Source: Paratinospora sagittata (lineage: Eukaryota > Streptophyta > Magnoliopsida > Ranunculales > Menispermaceae). From it: 64,000 bases of DNA. The notes beneath the pieces were generated by a model. It saw only the letters and a list, made by a program, of their open reading frames with translations. It was not told the DNA's origin and ran no database searches. The stretch is taken from positions 17,562,288 to 17,626,287 of the forward strand of contig CM069605.1 in assembly GCA_035771175.1 (NCBI GenBank), read 5' to 3'. The position numbers and the translations under genes were made by a program. Each line of letters starts with the position of its first letter. The first letter of the stretch is position 1. Below, piece by piece: positions 1 through 11,515 of the stretch.

Positions 1-1881
1 AATCATATAAAACCTGATGAAACTCCAGTTTAAGGCTATAGAATGGTAGAATGCACTGTTGCGGGTCCATCGATGCTAATTTCATGATTTTTGAAGACCG
101 TTTGACAATTTTCGTAAAACTTTTCATGTTTCCAATAAACAGTAACGTGAATAGTATTGCAATCATATCCAGTGAATAAAATAGAATTAGAATCCAATGA
201 AACTCCGGTTTTAGATCATAGAATCGTAGAGAATTGAATTCTGGACGTTTCGATGCTAAGATTGTGATTTTTGGATATGATTTGATATTTTTAGTAACTA
301 AATATATGATTTTTGTGAGTAAAATTGACTTTGGATGCCTTCGCGAACGTGTAAAACCTCAATAAAATACCTGTTGAAGGTAGTAGAATGATAGAATGAC
401 TGATTTTACACGTGACGATGTGGACAGAATAATTTTAGGAATGTTCTAGATCTTTAATAAAATTGATATATGTTCCAGTAGAAAAATAAACTGAGAATTA
501 GTGAAAATATAATTGGAAATCTATTTTCACTGTTCTTTCTTTTGGAAATAGCTAGATTGACCACAGAAACGAGATATTAGTTTTTTCAATTGCTTATGAG
601 TCCTAAATTGAGTTGGAATCTAAAGTCACATAATGCATATAATATTTTTAAGATTGATCTTTATTATTGGTGATTTGACGTGAGTTGAGGAATTGAAGAT
701 GTAAATAGATATGAATAAATGAAATTGAATTATGGAGTGGTTGTGACAGGTTGAGTTAGTCGGATTTATGGATTTAAATTGGAGCTGGACTCGAAAGCGA
801 CAGTGATGGTATTTAAGTTTAAAAGTCCTGTATTGTGAGTATATTTTCTTGATTTTGGTTCTTGTATGACATTTTATATATATGAAATGTTTGAATGTAA
901 ATATGCTATGTATATATTGTTGCATTGTGTTTTAATTTACATTCATAAATGATATTTTTTAACATTGGAGCATGTGAGACTTGCAAAGGCAAGTTGGTGT
1001 CATTTCGTTACGAATTAGACCTGAATGAGTGTTATGCGTAACCTCATTGTCAGTAGGTCTATCCTAACAAGGATTAGAGATCCTTGAAATAACTGTGAAT
1101 TGGGTAATGAGAGGTTGTGGCTACCCTGTAACGGCCATACAAGGGTTAGACCCGTTCTCTTGCCTTGAAGGAGGGAGATTGTGGATTTCGTGCAAAAGGA
1201 TGCATTGTTTTCTTGAAAACTCATGAAATTTATGTTGTTGACATGTATAATATATTCGTTGAATGATGCATGTGTTTAATAATGGTTTGAAATGATTTTA
1301 AATGCCATATTTTCCTAAATGCATATAATTGCCATATCAAGAAATATATTCACTGAGTTGTTGACTGCTTACTCCATTTCCTTCAATATTTCAGGTACAG
1401 AGTTAAAAGAAAAAGCACGAGAGTAGATACGTGTCTTATTTTGTTAATGTACGTGTATACGAAGGAAATGGATTATAGTTTCTTTATTTTCAAATGAATA
1501 TAAATCACATCCTACATATCTATATTATCACATAGATGGGTTGTAAGAAAATATGGATTTTGATTTGATATTTTGGGTTAGACAATGCTTGTGATGATGA
1601 AATGAGATGATCACATATAATTATCAGGTGAGAATTTGATTTGTGGAATGAATGGAATGATTGTGATGATTATTTATATATAAATCTTTGATTTAATTTG
1701 TGGTATATCAGGAAAAAAATGTGAAATGTCCATTTTATGGGGAGATGCTGTCAAAATTTCTATAAATTTTTGGGAAGTATTGTGAATGTCTGTTGAGGCT
1801 GACAGTATGTTATCTACTGTATATGGGTATATACAGTGGATAGTATATTGTGCCGGTCATGACGCCAGGGGCGTCGTGACA
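1..1881 (+). mobile_element. LTR family A, copy A1: 3' part of a long gypsy-type LTR cut by the window edge
   Basis: This stretch is the reverse complement, with point differences and small indels, of 5401 to about 7150, which lies in a complete solo LTR (5401-7983). It ends in GTCGTGACA at 1881, the same terminus as the complete copy. By comparison about 700 bp of its 5' end lie left of the window. No primer binding site follows the end, so it is a solo LTR or a 3' LTR. The DNA after 1881 looks like the tail of copia LTR D1, so A1 was probably inserted into D1. Short ORFs inside are shared with the other copy only because the LTR sequence is shared. Confidence 0.8.
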
Positions 1882-2659
1882 GAACCGAATTCTCTTTTAC
1901 AAGTTTAGAGATAACCTTTCATGATTTTAATCCTGAAATCATTAAGTGAATTTCATTCACTTGTCCTGATTGTTTTAGTCCAGAAACACACCAGCATTAC
2001 AACACTAAAGATGTTGGTTGGTTCTAATATAGTAGAACACTTTACAATAGAGCTCAGTACATGGCATTACAAAGATATGAAATATGAAATAGGTAGTGCT
2101 AAGAGAAGATACACTTACAGTCCTTTACCTTCAAATGTTCGGTATTGCTCAAGTGTAGTTTCGAAAAGCATGAATGATGTGTTTTGAAGATCAGTGCTTC
2201 TTCAAAAATAATATAATATCATAAAACATTGAAGTTGAAAATTGAAGGACTAGTGTATACATAGACACAAATAGTTTTCAAAATAGATATAAAATATAGG
2301 TATAAAAACTTATGGTTCTCTAATCAGTAGTTAACCGACTACTGATGATAGTTTGATACAGTATATAAGATGTGAAATTAAGTACAGTTGTATCTCTTGA
2401 ACTATTCCTCAAATTCTTTCTTCAGCAATGATGATACCAAGTATGAATAAGTGATGAAAATTTAAGTTGATACCAGATCAAATGGATTTTCAAAGATATA
2501 TATAAATTAAGTCTCAGTTTCAAAATTATTTGAAAACAGATAAGTATTAGTGAAAAACATTTGAAAGTTAAAAGGTTGAAAATATTTTGACACAGACTAA
2601 CTTTCAAAACGTGTTGGCACAACACAAAGTGATTGGCAAGTTGTTTGGTCCTAAGTGTT

Positions 2660-2670
2660 GGTATTTATAG
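2660..2670 (-). promoter_or_regulatory. TATA box of LTR D1
   Basis: The minus strand reads CTATAAATACC, a strong plant TATA box. It lies downstream of the U3 hairpin array and is followed by typical 5' leader-like sequence. LTR E has the identical 11-mer at 11141-11151. Confidence 0.6.
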
Positions 2671-2929
2671 ACTTAGTGGAACATAGCCGTTAAACACTTG
2701 AAGTTCAAATAATGTGAACGTTTTCACACAACGGCTAGAATGTATATGAAAATAGCAACTGCGATTTTAACTAACATTCTGATTCTTTTCAAATTTCATG
2801 AAAGAGGAAAACTTTAGAAGAACTTCTTTCATGTATCAGAAAGGGTCTCTGATAAGTCTGAAAAGGACTCTGTGCAAGTGTCTGTTCTTAAAAAGTAAAC
2901 AGACTTAGTGTACTCATTCGAACAGTGAC

Positions 2930-3660
2930 GGTAGTTAAATTAGCGTCCTGATTCAGTAATCAGTGTCCTAATGCATAATATCAACTTTGTCATTTTGTTC
3001 CTTGAGGGAGCTTACTATGTATAAGTGTCATGCTGAACACTTACATGAGGACGCTACTAACTCGTAAGCGTCCTGACTTACTTATGATTTTAGACGACTT
3101 AAACCTTGAGGGCGCTAATGCATAGTTAGCGTCCTGCTATGTTTTAAAACTATTAAGTGCATGAGGGTGCTACTATCCGAGTAAGCATCCTGCTTTTAAA
3201 CGATAAAACAAAACATGAGGGCCCTACATTACGTGAGCGTCCTACTAGATAAAAACATAACATGAGGGCGCTACTACTATGTAAGCATCCTACAAGTTAA
3301 GACATTTAAAAACACGCTCAAGGACAATCAGCATCCTGAAAGTTATTAAGTTGATTTCCAAATGTGAGGGTGCTCCTATCCAGAGAGCGTCCTGATAGTT
3401 TAATCAACTTATAACCATTAGCGTCCTTAAAGAAACATATTTTGAAGAACTTTTAAAAGATCTTTCAGTGAGTTGATGCTGAGTCAACTTCCTTACAACT
3501 TCAGAGGTTGACTAATATATAAAACTGCTACTATACAAGTAAGCGTCCTGATTAATCAGTGCATTTCAACCTTGAGCGTTATCATCGTCCTAATGACCTA
3601 TCAGCGTCCTAACTTAACAAGTTCAGGATAGCGCTGCTATTTCATTAGCGTCCTTAAAGA
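2930..3660 (-). repeat. Array of about a dozen short hairpins (AGCGTCCTG / GAGGGCGCT motifs) in U3 of LTR D1
   Basis: On the plus strand two motifs alternate: a GAGGGCGCTA-like arm and a TAAGCGTCCTG-like arm about 10-15 nt later. They are mutually complementary, for example AGGACGCT pairing with AGCGTCCT near 3050-3080. Sequence between hairpins is not conserved. The array lies upstream of the TATA box relative to LTR transcription, so it occupies the enhancer position of U3. The same array occurs in LTR D2. It is not CRISPR: repeats are short, degenerate and dyad-symmetric, in plant retroelement DNA. Confidence 0.75.
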
Positions 3661-4299
3661 CTCTTTGAAAACAATATTGACTCGCGATAAAATATTCGAT
3701 AAATGCGAATAAAAACTCGGTATATTTCAAATTAAATATATAGTATTAAATTTCTTGAAATATAGTTAAGACATCAAAACATGCAAATTTAAGAAACATA
3801 TGACAATGATATATGCATGGTTTTGAAAAACATTTTGAGCAATAACGATTAGAGAAAGATAAACCTTAAATACTTTGTGTATTTCTCTTTTCTCATAACC
3901 GTTAAATCCAACTCTTCATTATGAGATCTTCAATAAGAGTAATTCGGAGTTGAATGACTTGAACGTCGATCGAGAGATGTAGTCTTGAAGCTTGATCGAA
4001 ACATCCGAGAGAAGTGATGTTGAAATCATGATGTGATCGTTGAAGTCCGTTAGTTGAAACGAGTTTGATCGTTGGATGTAAGCTTTAAGTTCTTTGATCG
4101 AGTCGTTCCTTGGCTTTTTGCTTTTTCTTTGGTGAAGAGATAAGTTCTTGAAAAACGTTCGTTATCACCAAAAAATACTTTGTTTGTGATCATCAAAATA
4201 TATTTCATCAAATATACTTTAGGGATGTGCTAAGGATGAACCATATAGGTTAACATTTATAACCATGAGAACTACTCCTATGATAATTTATGGAATGCC

Positions 4300-5127
4300 T
4301 TGCAACCTCAATTGGATTTCTACTATCAAGTAGGGTATGAATCTTTTTTTGAGGATATGTTGAGCTCATGCATGATGGAGACTAGGGCTTTACTGAAGAA
4401 CCTTGAAGTGCAAATGGGGCAACTAGCTTCTGACATGAATGCCCAACAAAGTGGTTCAGTGCATAGTACTACTGAGGTGAACCCGAATGAGCAATATAAT
4501 ATCTTCACATTGAGCGATGAAGAATATGTTAAGGGGGTTGTTTCATTATGTCAAAACATGACACCACCACCACCTCCACTAAGACAACTGAGTATTTTAG
4601 AAGTAATGCAACGCTATGAGGCATCGAGAGGAGAAGAGATGAATACTCAACCAATGGATGTACTTGAGTGTGGTGATCAAGAGGTGCCAAGGGATGTGCA
4701 ATCGGGCGATCTTATGATGCCATATGTTGAGGTGGTGCTTACTAAGATGGAAAAGTGTTTGAATGTCACAAAGTATGTTTTAGATTTTGAGGATCCGTTT
4801 GCTCAAAGGATACAAGCTAAAGTTGAGGAGGTTACTGATGATGTTCAAATCCATTTAAAGGTGCTTGAAAATCAATGCATAAATGTTTGGAAAGCACCAA
4901 TTGAGGATTTCGATGACATTCCTCCGCTAGATAGGAGTGGGGCTTCATCGGACTTTGTGTTTCTATTTGAGGATCATTCTTATGCGTTTTTGTGGGAAAA
5001 GTGCACAAGTCCGGTGATTCTGTCATTAATGTTGAACAATGAGGAAGACGGGAGGATGCTAGAAATAATAAGGAAACATACTCGATTTAAGCGAGTAGAA
5101 GAAGTCGGGCCGAGGACTTTAAACTAA
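4300..5127 (+). pseudogene. Gag-like remnant of an Athila/Tat-type gypsy element (275 codons open)
   Basis: The open frame is 275 codons. Near residues 30-45 it has KNLEVQMGQLASDM, and near residue 60 TEVNPNEQYN. Together these match the conserved C-terminal gag segment of Athila elements (LETQMGQLA ... TEVNPKE). After that it does not follow the usual protease and reverse transcriptase order. The C-terminal half is acidic (DFDDIPPLDRSG near residue 205) and I do not recognise it as a domain. I infer an internal deletion that joined gag to the end of the coding region, because Athila 3' sequence follows directly after the stop. The ATG at 4300 is probably not the real start, as similar sequence (YDNLWNALQPQ) reads in-frame upstream. 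Confidence 0.5.
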
Positions 5128-5400
5128 ACATTTGTTGGGAGGCAACCCATCAGTTACTTTTATATTTTATGTTTTTATTTATTTATTTTAATAGTTGTTT
5201 AGTATCTACCTTTGCCAATGACTTGTCATTTGCTATCTTTTTCCTAGGTTCTAGATCAAGTTTGGGGGTCTTTATGCAAGCTACATGAAGAGGATGAAGA
5301 GCTTATGTGGAGACTTCAACCTTTTGGGTTCAAGGGGGTTTTATCAACCTCTCCTTATTTTATTTCCATCCATTCTTTGTTTATAATTTTATTGTGAAGC

Positions 5401-7550
5401 TGTCACGACACCCCTAACGTAGGCTGACGTCATGACCGGCACAGTGTACTATAAACTATACATAACCATATACAGTATACATACCCATATACAGTATACA
5501 ATGCATTGTCAGCCTCAACGGACATTCACAATAATTCCCAACATTTTTAAAAATTTTGACAGCATCTCCCCATAAAATGGACAATTCACATTTTTTTCCT
5601 GATATACCACAAATCAAATCCAATATATATATATGTAGGATGTGATATATATTCATTTGAAAATAAAGCAAATATAATTCATTTCTTTCGCATACACGTA
5701 CATTAACAATATAAGAATCTAAATCACGTATCTACTCTCGTGCTTTTCCTTTTAACTCTGTACCTAAAATATTGAAGGAAATGAAGTGAGCAAACAACAG
5801 CTCAGTGAATATATATCTTGATATGACAATTATATGCATTTAGGGAACATGATATTTAAAATCATTTAAGACAATTATTAAAGACATTCATCATTCAACG
5901 AATATACCATACATGTCAACAACATAGATTTCATGAGTTTTCAAGAAAACAATGCATTCTTTTCCAAGAAATCCACAATCTCCCTCCTTCAAGGCAAAAG
6001 AGCGGGTCTAACCCTTGTATGGCCGTTACAAGGTAGCCACAACCTCTTATTACCCAATTCACAGTCATTTCAAGGATCTTCAATCCTTGTTAGGACATGC
6101 CTACTGACAATAAGGTTACGCATAACACTCATCCGGGTCTAATTCCTAATGAAATGACACCAACTTGCCTTTGCAAGTCTCACATGCTCCAATGCTAAAA
6201 AAAAATCATTTATGAATGCAAATTAAAACACAATGCAACAATATATGCATAGCATATTTACATTCAAACATTTCATATATTTAAAATGCCATACAAGAAC
6301 CAAAATCAAGAAAATATACTCACAGTACAAGATTTTTCAACTTAATTACAATCACAGTCACTTTCGAGTTCAGCTCCAATTTAAATCTAACTAACCCAAC
6401 CAGTCACAACCACTCCATAATTCAATTTCATTTATTCGTATCTATTTACATATTTAATTTCTCAATTCCCTTCAAATCACTAATAATAAGGATCAACCTT
6501 GAAAATATTATACACATTCTGTGACTTTAAATTCCAACTCAATTTAGGACTCATAAGCAGTTGAAGAAACTACTATCTCGTTTCTGTGGTCAATCTAGAT
6601 ATTTCCACAAGAAAGAACAGTGAAAATAGATTTCCAATTCATATTTTCACTAGTTCTCAGTTTTCTTTCTCCTGGAACATATATCAATTTTATTAAAAAT
6701 ATAATACATTCCTAAAATTATTCTGTCCACATCGACACGTGTACAATCCGTCATACTACCAATCTACTACCTTCAACAGGTATTTTACTAAGATTTTACA
6801 CGTTCGCGAAGGTCACGACAGTAAATGTTTCTCACCAAAATCATATATTTAGTTACTAAAACTATCAAATCATATCCAAAAATCACAATCTTAGTATCGA
6901 AACGTCCGGAATTCAGTTCTCTACGATTCTATGATCTCAAACCGAAGTTTCATTGGATTCTAATTCCATTTTATTCACTGAAAATAATCACAATACTGTT
7001 CACATCACTGTTCATTAGAAACATTGATAATTTTATTAAAATTATCAAATGGTCTCCAAAAAACATGAAATTAGCGTCGATGGACTCACAACAATTCATT
7101 CTACCATTCTATAGCCTTCAACTGGAGTTTCATCGGGTTTTAATATGATTCGAAGGTTTTCAATATAACTCTAACTTCCAACAAACTTCCAACAACCATA
7201 AAAATTTCAAATGAACAAATAAATGAAATCGAACCACATATTCGGGGCTCCTACAGTCTAGGGAGTGTTTTTCCACCTTTCGAACAAATTTTCATCCAAG
7301 TTGGGTAAAAACCCCAATTTTGAAAACATTGTAAAACAACTCCCATTGCTAAAATTACTCCGCTAAAATCGTCATACACTAGTTAAAGATCAATTTTACG
7401 ACGAACTAAAGTGAAAATCACTTACCGCGAGTCCCGATTTGACGCGAATCCCGCATTTCTCCCTTCGTTCTTCTTTTTCTCTCTCTTCTATTTTTTTTCT
7501 TTTTTTCATTCAACACGTTGGAGAGAGATTCACTAGAGAGAGAGAATTTG

Positions 7551-7607
<57 letters not shown>

Positions 7608-7983
7608 AGTTTGCTTATTTGAGAAGCAACTTAAAAGATGAGCATGTGTTATTTTATGATTCCATGCTCTTAGACCCATTTAGCTACCCAGCTTAATATT
7701 TAACTTTCATGCATTAAATCATACTATTCATTAATTCATTACATCATACTTCAATCCACATATTTTCAATCCCATAAATTAATCAATTTAATTCAACTTC
7801 ATTTTTTTTAAATTGTAAGCACCCATATAGGATGATCCCATATGTATCATCTTCATTTCTTAATTTTATTTATTTACTAATCATACACGCGTATATTTGG
7901 CTCCTACGTATAAAATACGTGTATACATCTCGATATACGTATAATTCAACGTATGTATTTAATTAAAACTACGAGGTGTTACA
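5401..7983 (-). mobile_element. Solo LTR A2, complete, with TSD GAAGC
   Basis: On the minus strand it starts TGTAACACCTCGTAG at 7983 and ends GGTGTCGTGACA at 5401. It is flanked by the perfect 5-bp target duplication GAAGC (5396-5400 and 7984-7988). Length is 2,583 bp. No internal retrotransposon sequence is present, so it arose by LTR-LTR recombination. It interrupts the Athila-like element: Athila 3' sequence resumes at once at 7989. LTR A1 (1-1881) is in the opposite orientation, so the two form a long inverted repeat, and LTR A3 (45304) is another partial copy. The termini fit Tekay/Del-type gypsy LTRs. Confidence 0.93.
7552..7604. repeat. (TA)n microsatellite in LTR A2
   Basis: An uninterrupted AT dinucleotide run of about 53 bp, directly visible, lying in the 5' part of LTR A2 next to a GAGA-rich stretch. 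Confidence 0.95.
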
Positions 7984-8936
7984 GAAGCATTGAGGACAAT
8001 GCTTGTTTTAAGTTTGGGTTTGGGGGGAAAGTTTTGATTTTTGATTTGTCATGGTAAAGATGTGGTAGTTTTAGGTTAAGATATCATATGATCTTATAAA
8101 TTCTGATTTGATTTTTTTTTTTTTGAATGGCCAATGATAAGAGAACATATACATGAACATGACTCTAGGCTTGACTCTACTATTTGCTAAGCTTTGTTGG
8201 AAATTCTCCACATGTCTAGTGTGGTTGATTTTGTGGAATCATGATTTGTTTGGATTAGATTTGTGTAAGTAAAGTTATATATTAGATCTCTATGGATCCT
8301 AGAACAAGTTTGATTATCACTTGAGGCGAAATCCTAGTGAGCATGCCATGAGGAAAATGATTTAGGGCATGTTTGGAAAAGTTTGAGCCATATAGCCTAC
8401 CTTGTTTTTTTATATCCTTAGTCACCCATGTTGAGCTTATTGATCTTTTCTTTGTTACCTATGCATTAATTCACTTAAGCTATGCACGTTAAAATCCTTA
8501 TTTTTCAACCTATGCATCTTATACACTTTGATTATGTTGGAGTATTATATTATAAACTTTGCAAAGTTTGCTATTTAAAAAAAAAAAAAAAAAGAATGCT
8601 ATGCCTATGTGATAGGAAAAGAAATAAGTTTGGGGGTGTAGTATTCTATGAAAAAAAAAAAATGAAAGCAAACAAAAGAATGAGGATTGAGTAAAAAAAA
8701 AGTTGAATATTTAAAGTGGGTATATGTACTGAAATTGAGTTTTTGGTTATAAATGTAATGTTTTGGATGTTTGTAAAAGATCAAAGTGTTTAGGGTGTTT
8801 TGAGCTAAAATTTTATGAATTTTCCCTAACTTTGAACCTTGGCCATACATTACAACCTAGGAAAGACCTATTGATTCTAAATGGCATGTGATCTACATTA
8901 GTGGAGAGTGGTATCAAAGATTTGCCTATGGGATTC

Positions 8937-8939
<3 letters not shown>

Positions 8940-9003
<64 letters not shown>
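8940..9003. repeat. (TA)n microsatellite
   Basis: An uninterrupted TA run of about 64 bp. It creates a false open frame of alternating Ile and Tyr. Confidence 0.95.
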
Positions 9004-9005
<2 letters not shown>

Positions 9006-9332
9006 ATTTGAGATCACTTACACTTTATACTTTCTTGCACTTATCTACGAATTTCATTAATGATTTTATGAGATTGACTATGTGATGGTGTGTTTGAGAA
9101 TGGAAGATGAGGTTAGGTGAAGGGTTGATTAAAAATCTAGACATCTCTAACACTCTTGAAACTTTTGGATGAGTTATTATCTTTCAATGTGATTTTAGAG
9201 GCCATGATGATAGTATGCATGCATATTATGAATCAAATTTTTATTTGTTTGAGAATAGGATGGTAGATTGATGATTGATTTGTCAGTTGAATTTGAGTTT
9301 TGTTTTCCCTTTGCTCAGGACGATTAAAGTCC

Positions 9333-9343
9333 TAAGTTTGGGG
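9333..9343 (+). promoter_or_regulatory. Polypurine-tract-like site before the Athila-type 3' LTR
   Basis: TAAGTTTGGGG lies just before TTGACAAGTTGACA. In Athila/Tat elements an AAGTTTGGGG(G) phrase directly precedes the 3' LTR and primes plus-strand synthesis. The assignment rests on position and family knowledge. Confidence 0.45.
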
Positions 9344-9347
9344 TATT

Positions 9348-10855
9348 TGACAAGTTGACATTTAGATGTGTTTAGAATATGTTTTAGATTAGTTTATTCA
9401 TATATTTGATGTGTTTATCTTAGTTTGGTCTATTTGTTAGTTTAGCCAACTTTTGATATATATTGCTTTATTTCGGTATTTAATTTTATAAGTTGGTTTA
9501 GTTGATCTTATAAGTGTTTTAATAATTTGTTTTGATTTGTTTTGTAGATGTTTAGATATGTTTGAAGTCAACTTGGATGATGGAAACATGATACATAAAG
9601 ATGCAATGAAGATACATAAAGAAAATAAGTCAAAAGGTGAAGAAAACAAAGAAAAGAAGGCCAAAATAAGTTCTGGGCGCCGCGGCGCTGCGCAAAAACT
9701 CAATTGCAGGACTTTTGTATTTCGGCCATAACTTTCTCAATGTAACTCCGAATAGGACGTGGTTTGTTTCTATGGATTCCTTACTTTAAATACTATAAGA
9801 TGCAATGGTTTTTAGATTGATTTGGAGTGGAGGAAAAGAATAAAAATGGCAAGAAAGAAAGTTAATGTGCGATTCAAAATAGAAATTTTCTAATTTTGTT
9901 GCGAGCTTTCCTAATTCGACTTGAACACTTCTTGGACGACTTCTTATGGACTTGTAGCTAAATAAAGACCATTTTTTAGGTTTTTCAAAGCATCATGAAG
10001 AGGAGAAAAGATTTTCAAAAGCAAAAAAGACTACTAGGGTTTGTAAGCGAGGAGAAGAGCAAGATTGAAGACATCCTACACTTTCCCTTCCTTCTACTTT
10101 GTTTTTCTGGTTTTAGATATATGTTCATTATGTTATTTCATGCTTTTATCACTCAATTTATGAACTAAATCCTCTATCTAGAGGTGTAGATCAATCCAAA
10201 CTAGAAACTATGTCATGTTCTTAAACTTTTGATTATTCATTAATAGAGTTGTTACTTTATTTATATTTCTCTACTCTTAATGCTATTGATCCCTTGATCA
10301 CTGATTGATTGATCCTAGACTTGGAAGGAGGCACTCGATAGAGGGTTTTCCTAGTTAGAACATGAGAAGCATAACCTAAAACGACTATAGAATCGATAGA
10401 TTTATGGAGTTTTATGAAGTCTTAGGGAAAATCATAGAACTTAATGAATTTTTGGGTTTTATTGATAGATCGAACTTAATTTCCTAAGAATATGCTCTAA
10501 TGCGGCACTCGAGAGAGGGTATTAGAAATCTCAGGATTTTGGGCTTATAAACTATAACTCAAATTGATGAATATCGCATAATTCTAGGCATAGTTGATAG
10601 TGAGGAGAGATTGAACCTCTAGACGTTTTACCATATTGATATTCATCCAAATTCCCATAATTTTCTATTTTTATTATATTTCTTGTTTAATTATTGTTTT
10701 TAGTTTATTAATCACTCAACTTTGATTTTCTAAATAAAGTTAGGGTTAGTGAAACGATATTTAGTATGAGTGTCAATCCTAGAGGACGACAATCTGATAT
10801 CTCATCAGTTTTATATTATAACTTGACATCGTACACTTGCGGTTTGCACACATCA
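9348..10855 (+). mobile_element. Athila-like 3' LTR
   Basis: It begins TGACAAGTTGACA after the polypurine phrase and ends near TTTGCACACATCA. The right end has the ordering seen in Athila LTRs: GTGTCAATCCTAGAGGACGACAATC, then ATCTCATCAG..., then ACACTTGCGG close to the terminus. The GC-rich phrase GGGCGCCGCGGCGCTGCGC at 9675-9695 is also common in this group. Length of about 1.5 kb fits the family. No target duplication could be recognised because the 5' partner is missing. Confidence 0.55.
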
Positions 10856-11140
10856 AATATCACGTTCAAAGATGATAAAAAATCAACAAGATCTATAGAG
10901 AACACTCAAAAACGTCTTGATCACTTGCTCAAGATAAACACACAAGTTTCTTAAAGATTTTGAAAGATTTGGTGAACTGTACGGAAGTATGAATCAAATA
11001 GGCAACTGTAAGTGAACTTTTTCTTAGAAAGATGTTTAAAAATCACTCAAGAACTTGTTTTGGACTTGTAGAAATGCTAAGATGAAAAATGACACAAGTT
11101 CAAGATTTTTGCAAAAGTTGCTCTTCAAATGAGCAAGTGT

Positions 11141-11151
11141 GGTATTTATAG
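11141..11151 (-). promoter_or_regulatory. TATA box of LTR E
   Basis: The minus strand reads CTATAAATACC, identical to the TATA box of LTR D1. It sits about 30 bp downstream (in LTR orientation) of the last dyad of the array. Confidence 0.6.
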
Positions 11152-11182
11152 AAAAACACCACACCAAAGCACAGGAACGTGA

Positions 11183-11515
11183 GGAATGCGTTTCTGCTTT
11201 GAAATCTAAATTTTTTCAGATTTTCCTCCAATCAAGGAGCGCATTTCTTATATGAGGAGCACGTTCTTTAATGTGTCCATTAGGCATAGGAGCGAGGTCC
11301 TTCATCAAGAACCACTGACTCTATAAAATTTCTTACTTTGCCCTTGACAACAGTAGCACGTTCATACTAAGAGGAACACGTTCCTTTTTCCCTGATTAGA
11401 AAAATCTGACTCTCGGGAAAAACCGATAGAGCATGTTCCTTTCTTAAGAAGCACATTCCTTAAACTTTGATCAGAAAAATTTGAGTTTTGGAAAAAATAC
11501 ACAGGAGTGCGTTTC
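11183..11515 (-). repeat. Array of nine dyad motifs (GGAGCACGTTCT type) in U3 of LTR E
   Basis: Degenerate copies of GGARCRCGTTCC start at 11183, 11236, 11256, 11289, 11353, 11373, 11428, 11448 and 11504. Three pairs (11236/11256, 11353/11373, 11428/11448) are spaced exactly 20 bp. The best copy, GGAACACGTTCC at 11373, is nearly palindromic. The sequence between copies is not repeated. Related palindromes occur in LTRs F and H. Confidence 0.75.

Larger units (their letters stand above)
1882..4255 (-). mobile_element. LTR D1: SIRE-like Ty1/copia LTR, 3' end interrupted by LTR A1
   Basis: On the minus strand the sequence begins TGTTAACC at 4255 and soon reads TTTTGATGATCACAAAC, a typical start of SIRE-type copia LTRs. 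A long U3 follows with an array of short hairpins (2930-3660), then a TATA box at 2660-2670. LTR D2 (14079-16093, plus strand) has the same start, the same hairpin array and a matching stretch near 14990-15080. The left end is cut at 1882, where LTR A1 begins. No internal copia genes are attached, so this is a solo LTR or an orphaned end. There is no protein-coding gene here. Confidence 0.7.
7989..9347 (+). other. 3' untranslated region of the Athila-like element
   Basis: No convincing coding frame. The stretch has several AAGTTTGGG-type purine phrases (8012-8030, 8626-8640, 9333-9343), poly-A runs (8578-8594, 8650-8661, 8692-8701) and a long TA run. This is the usual look of the long non-coding segment between pol/env-like region and 3' LTR in Athila elements. 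Short ORFs here come from simple repeats. Confidence 0.55.
4256..10855 (+). mobile_element. Athila/Tat-like Ty3/gypsy element, 3' half, split by solo LTR A2
   Basis: Three landmarks support this. A gag-like reading frame at 4300-5127 is followed by the phrase TTGGGAGGCAACCCAT, common after Athila-type ORFs. The region from 7984 continues with GCATTGAGGACAATGCTT and AAGTTTGGG runs, typical of Athila 3' untranslated regions. A polypurine tract and a 1.5-kb LTR (about 9348-10855) close it. The element is broken at 5400/7984 by solo LTR A2. The 5' LTR and most of pol are absent. Its left border coincides with the start of LTR D1. Confidence 0.65.

Noticed and set aside
1015..1224. A 69-codon minus-strand frame (MSFQENNA...) with a similar 69-codon frame at 5933-6142 (+)
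   Set aside because: Both lie at the same place in two copies of LTR family A, antisense to the LTR. They are similar because the DNA is; there is no sign of codon-level selection.
2930..3660. Repeats with unique spacers that could suggest a CRISPR array
   Set aside because: The repeats are short, degenerate and hairpin-forming, with irregular spacing, in a plant retrotransposon LTR; no cas genes exist.
5396..7988. Interpretation of 5401-7983 as a DNA transposon because the ends TGTCACGACACC and TGTAACACCTCG are loosely inverted
   Set aside because: The 5-bp target duplication, TG...CA ends and family A copies at 1-1881 and 45304 fit a solo LTR better.
8888..9085. 65-codon ORF with an Ile-Tyr repeat
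   Set aside because: Produced by the (TA)n microsatellite at 8940-9003. A similar false frame lies at 61437-61643.
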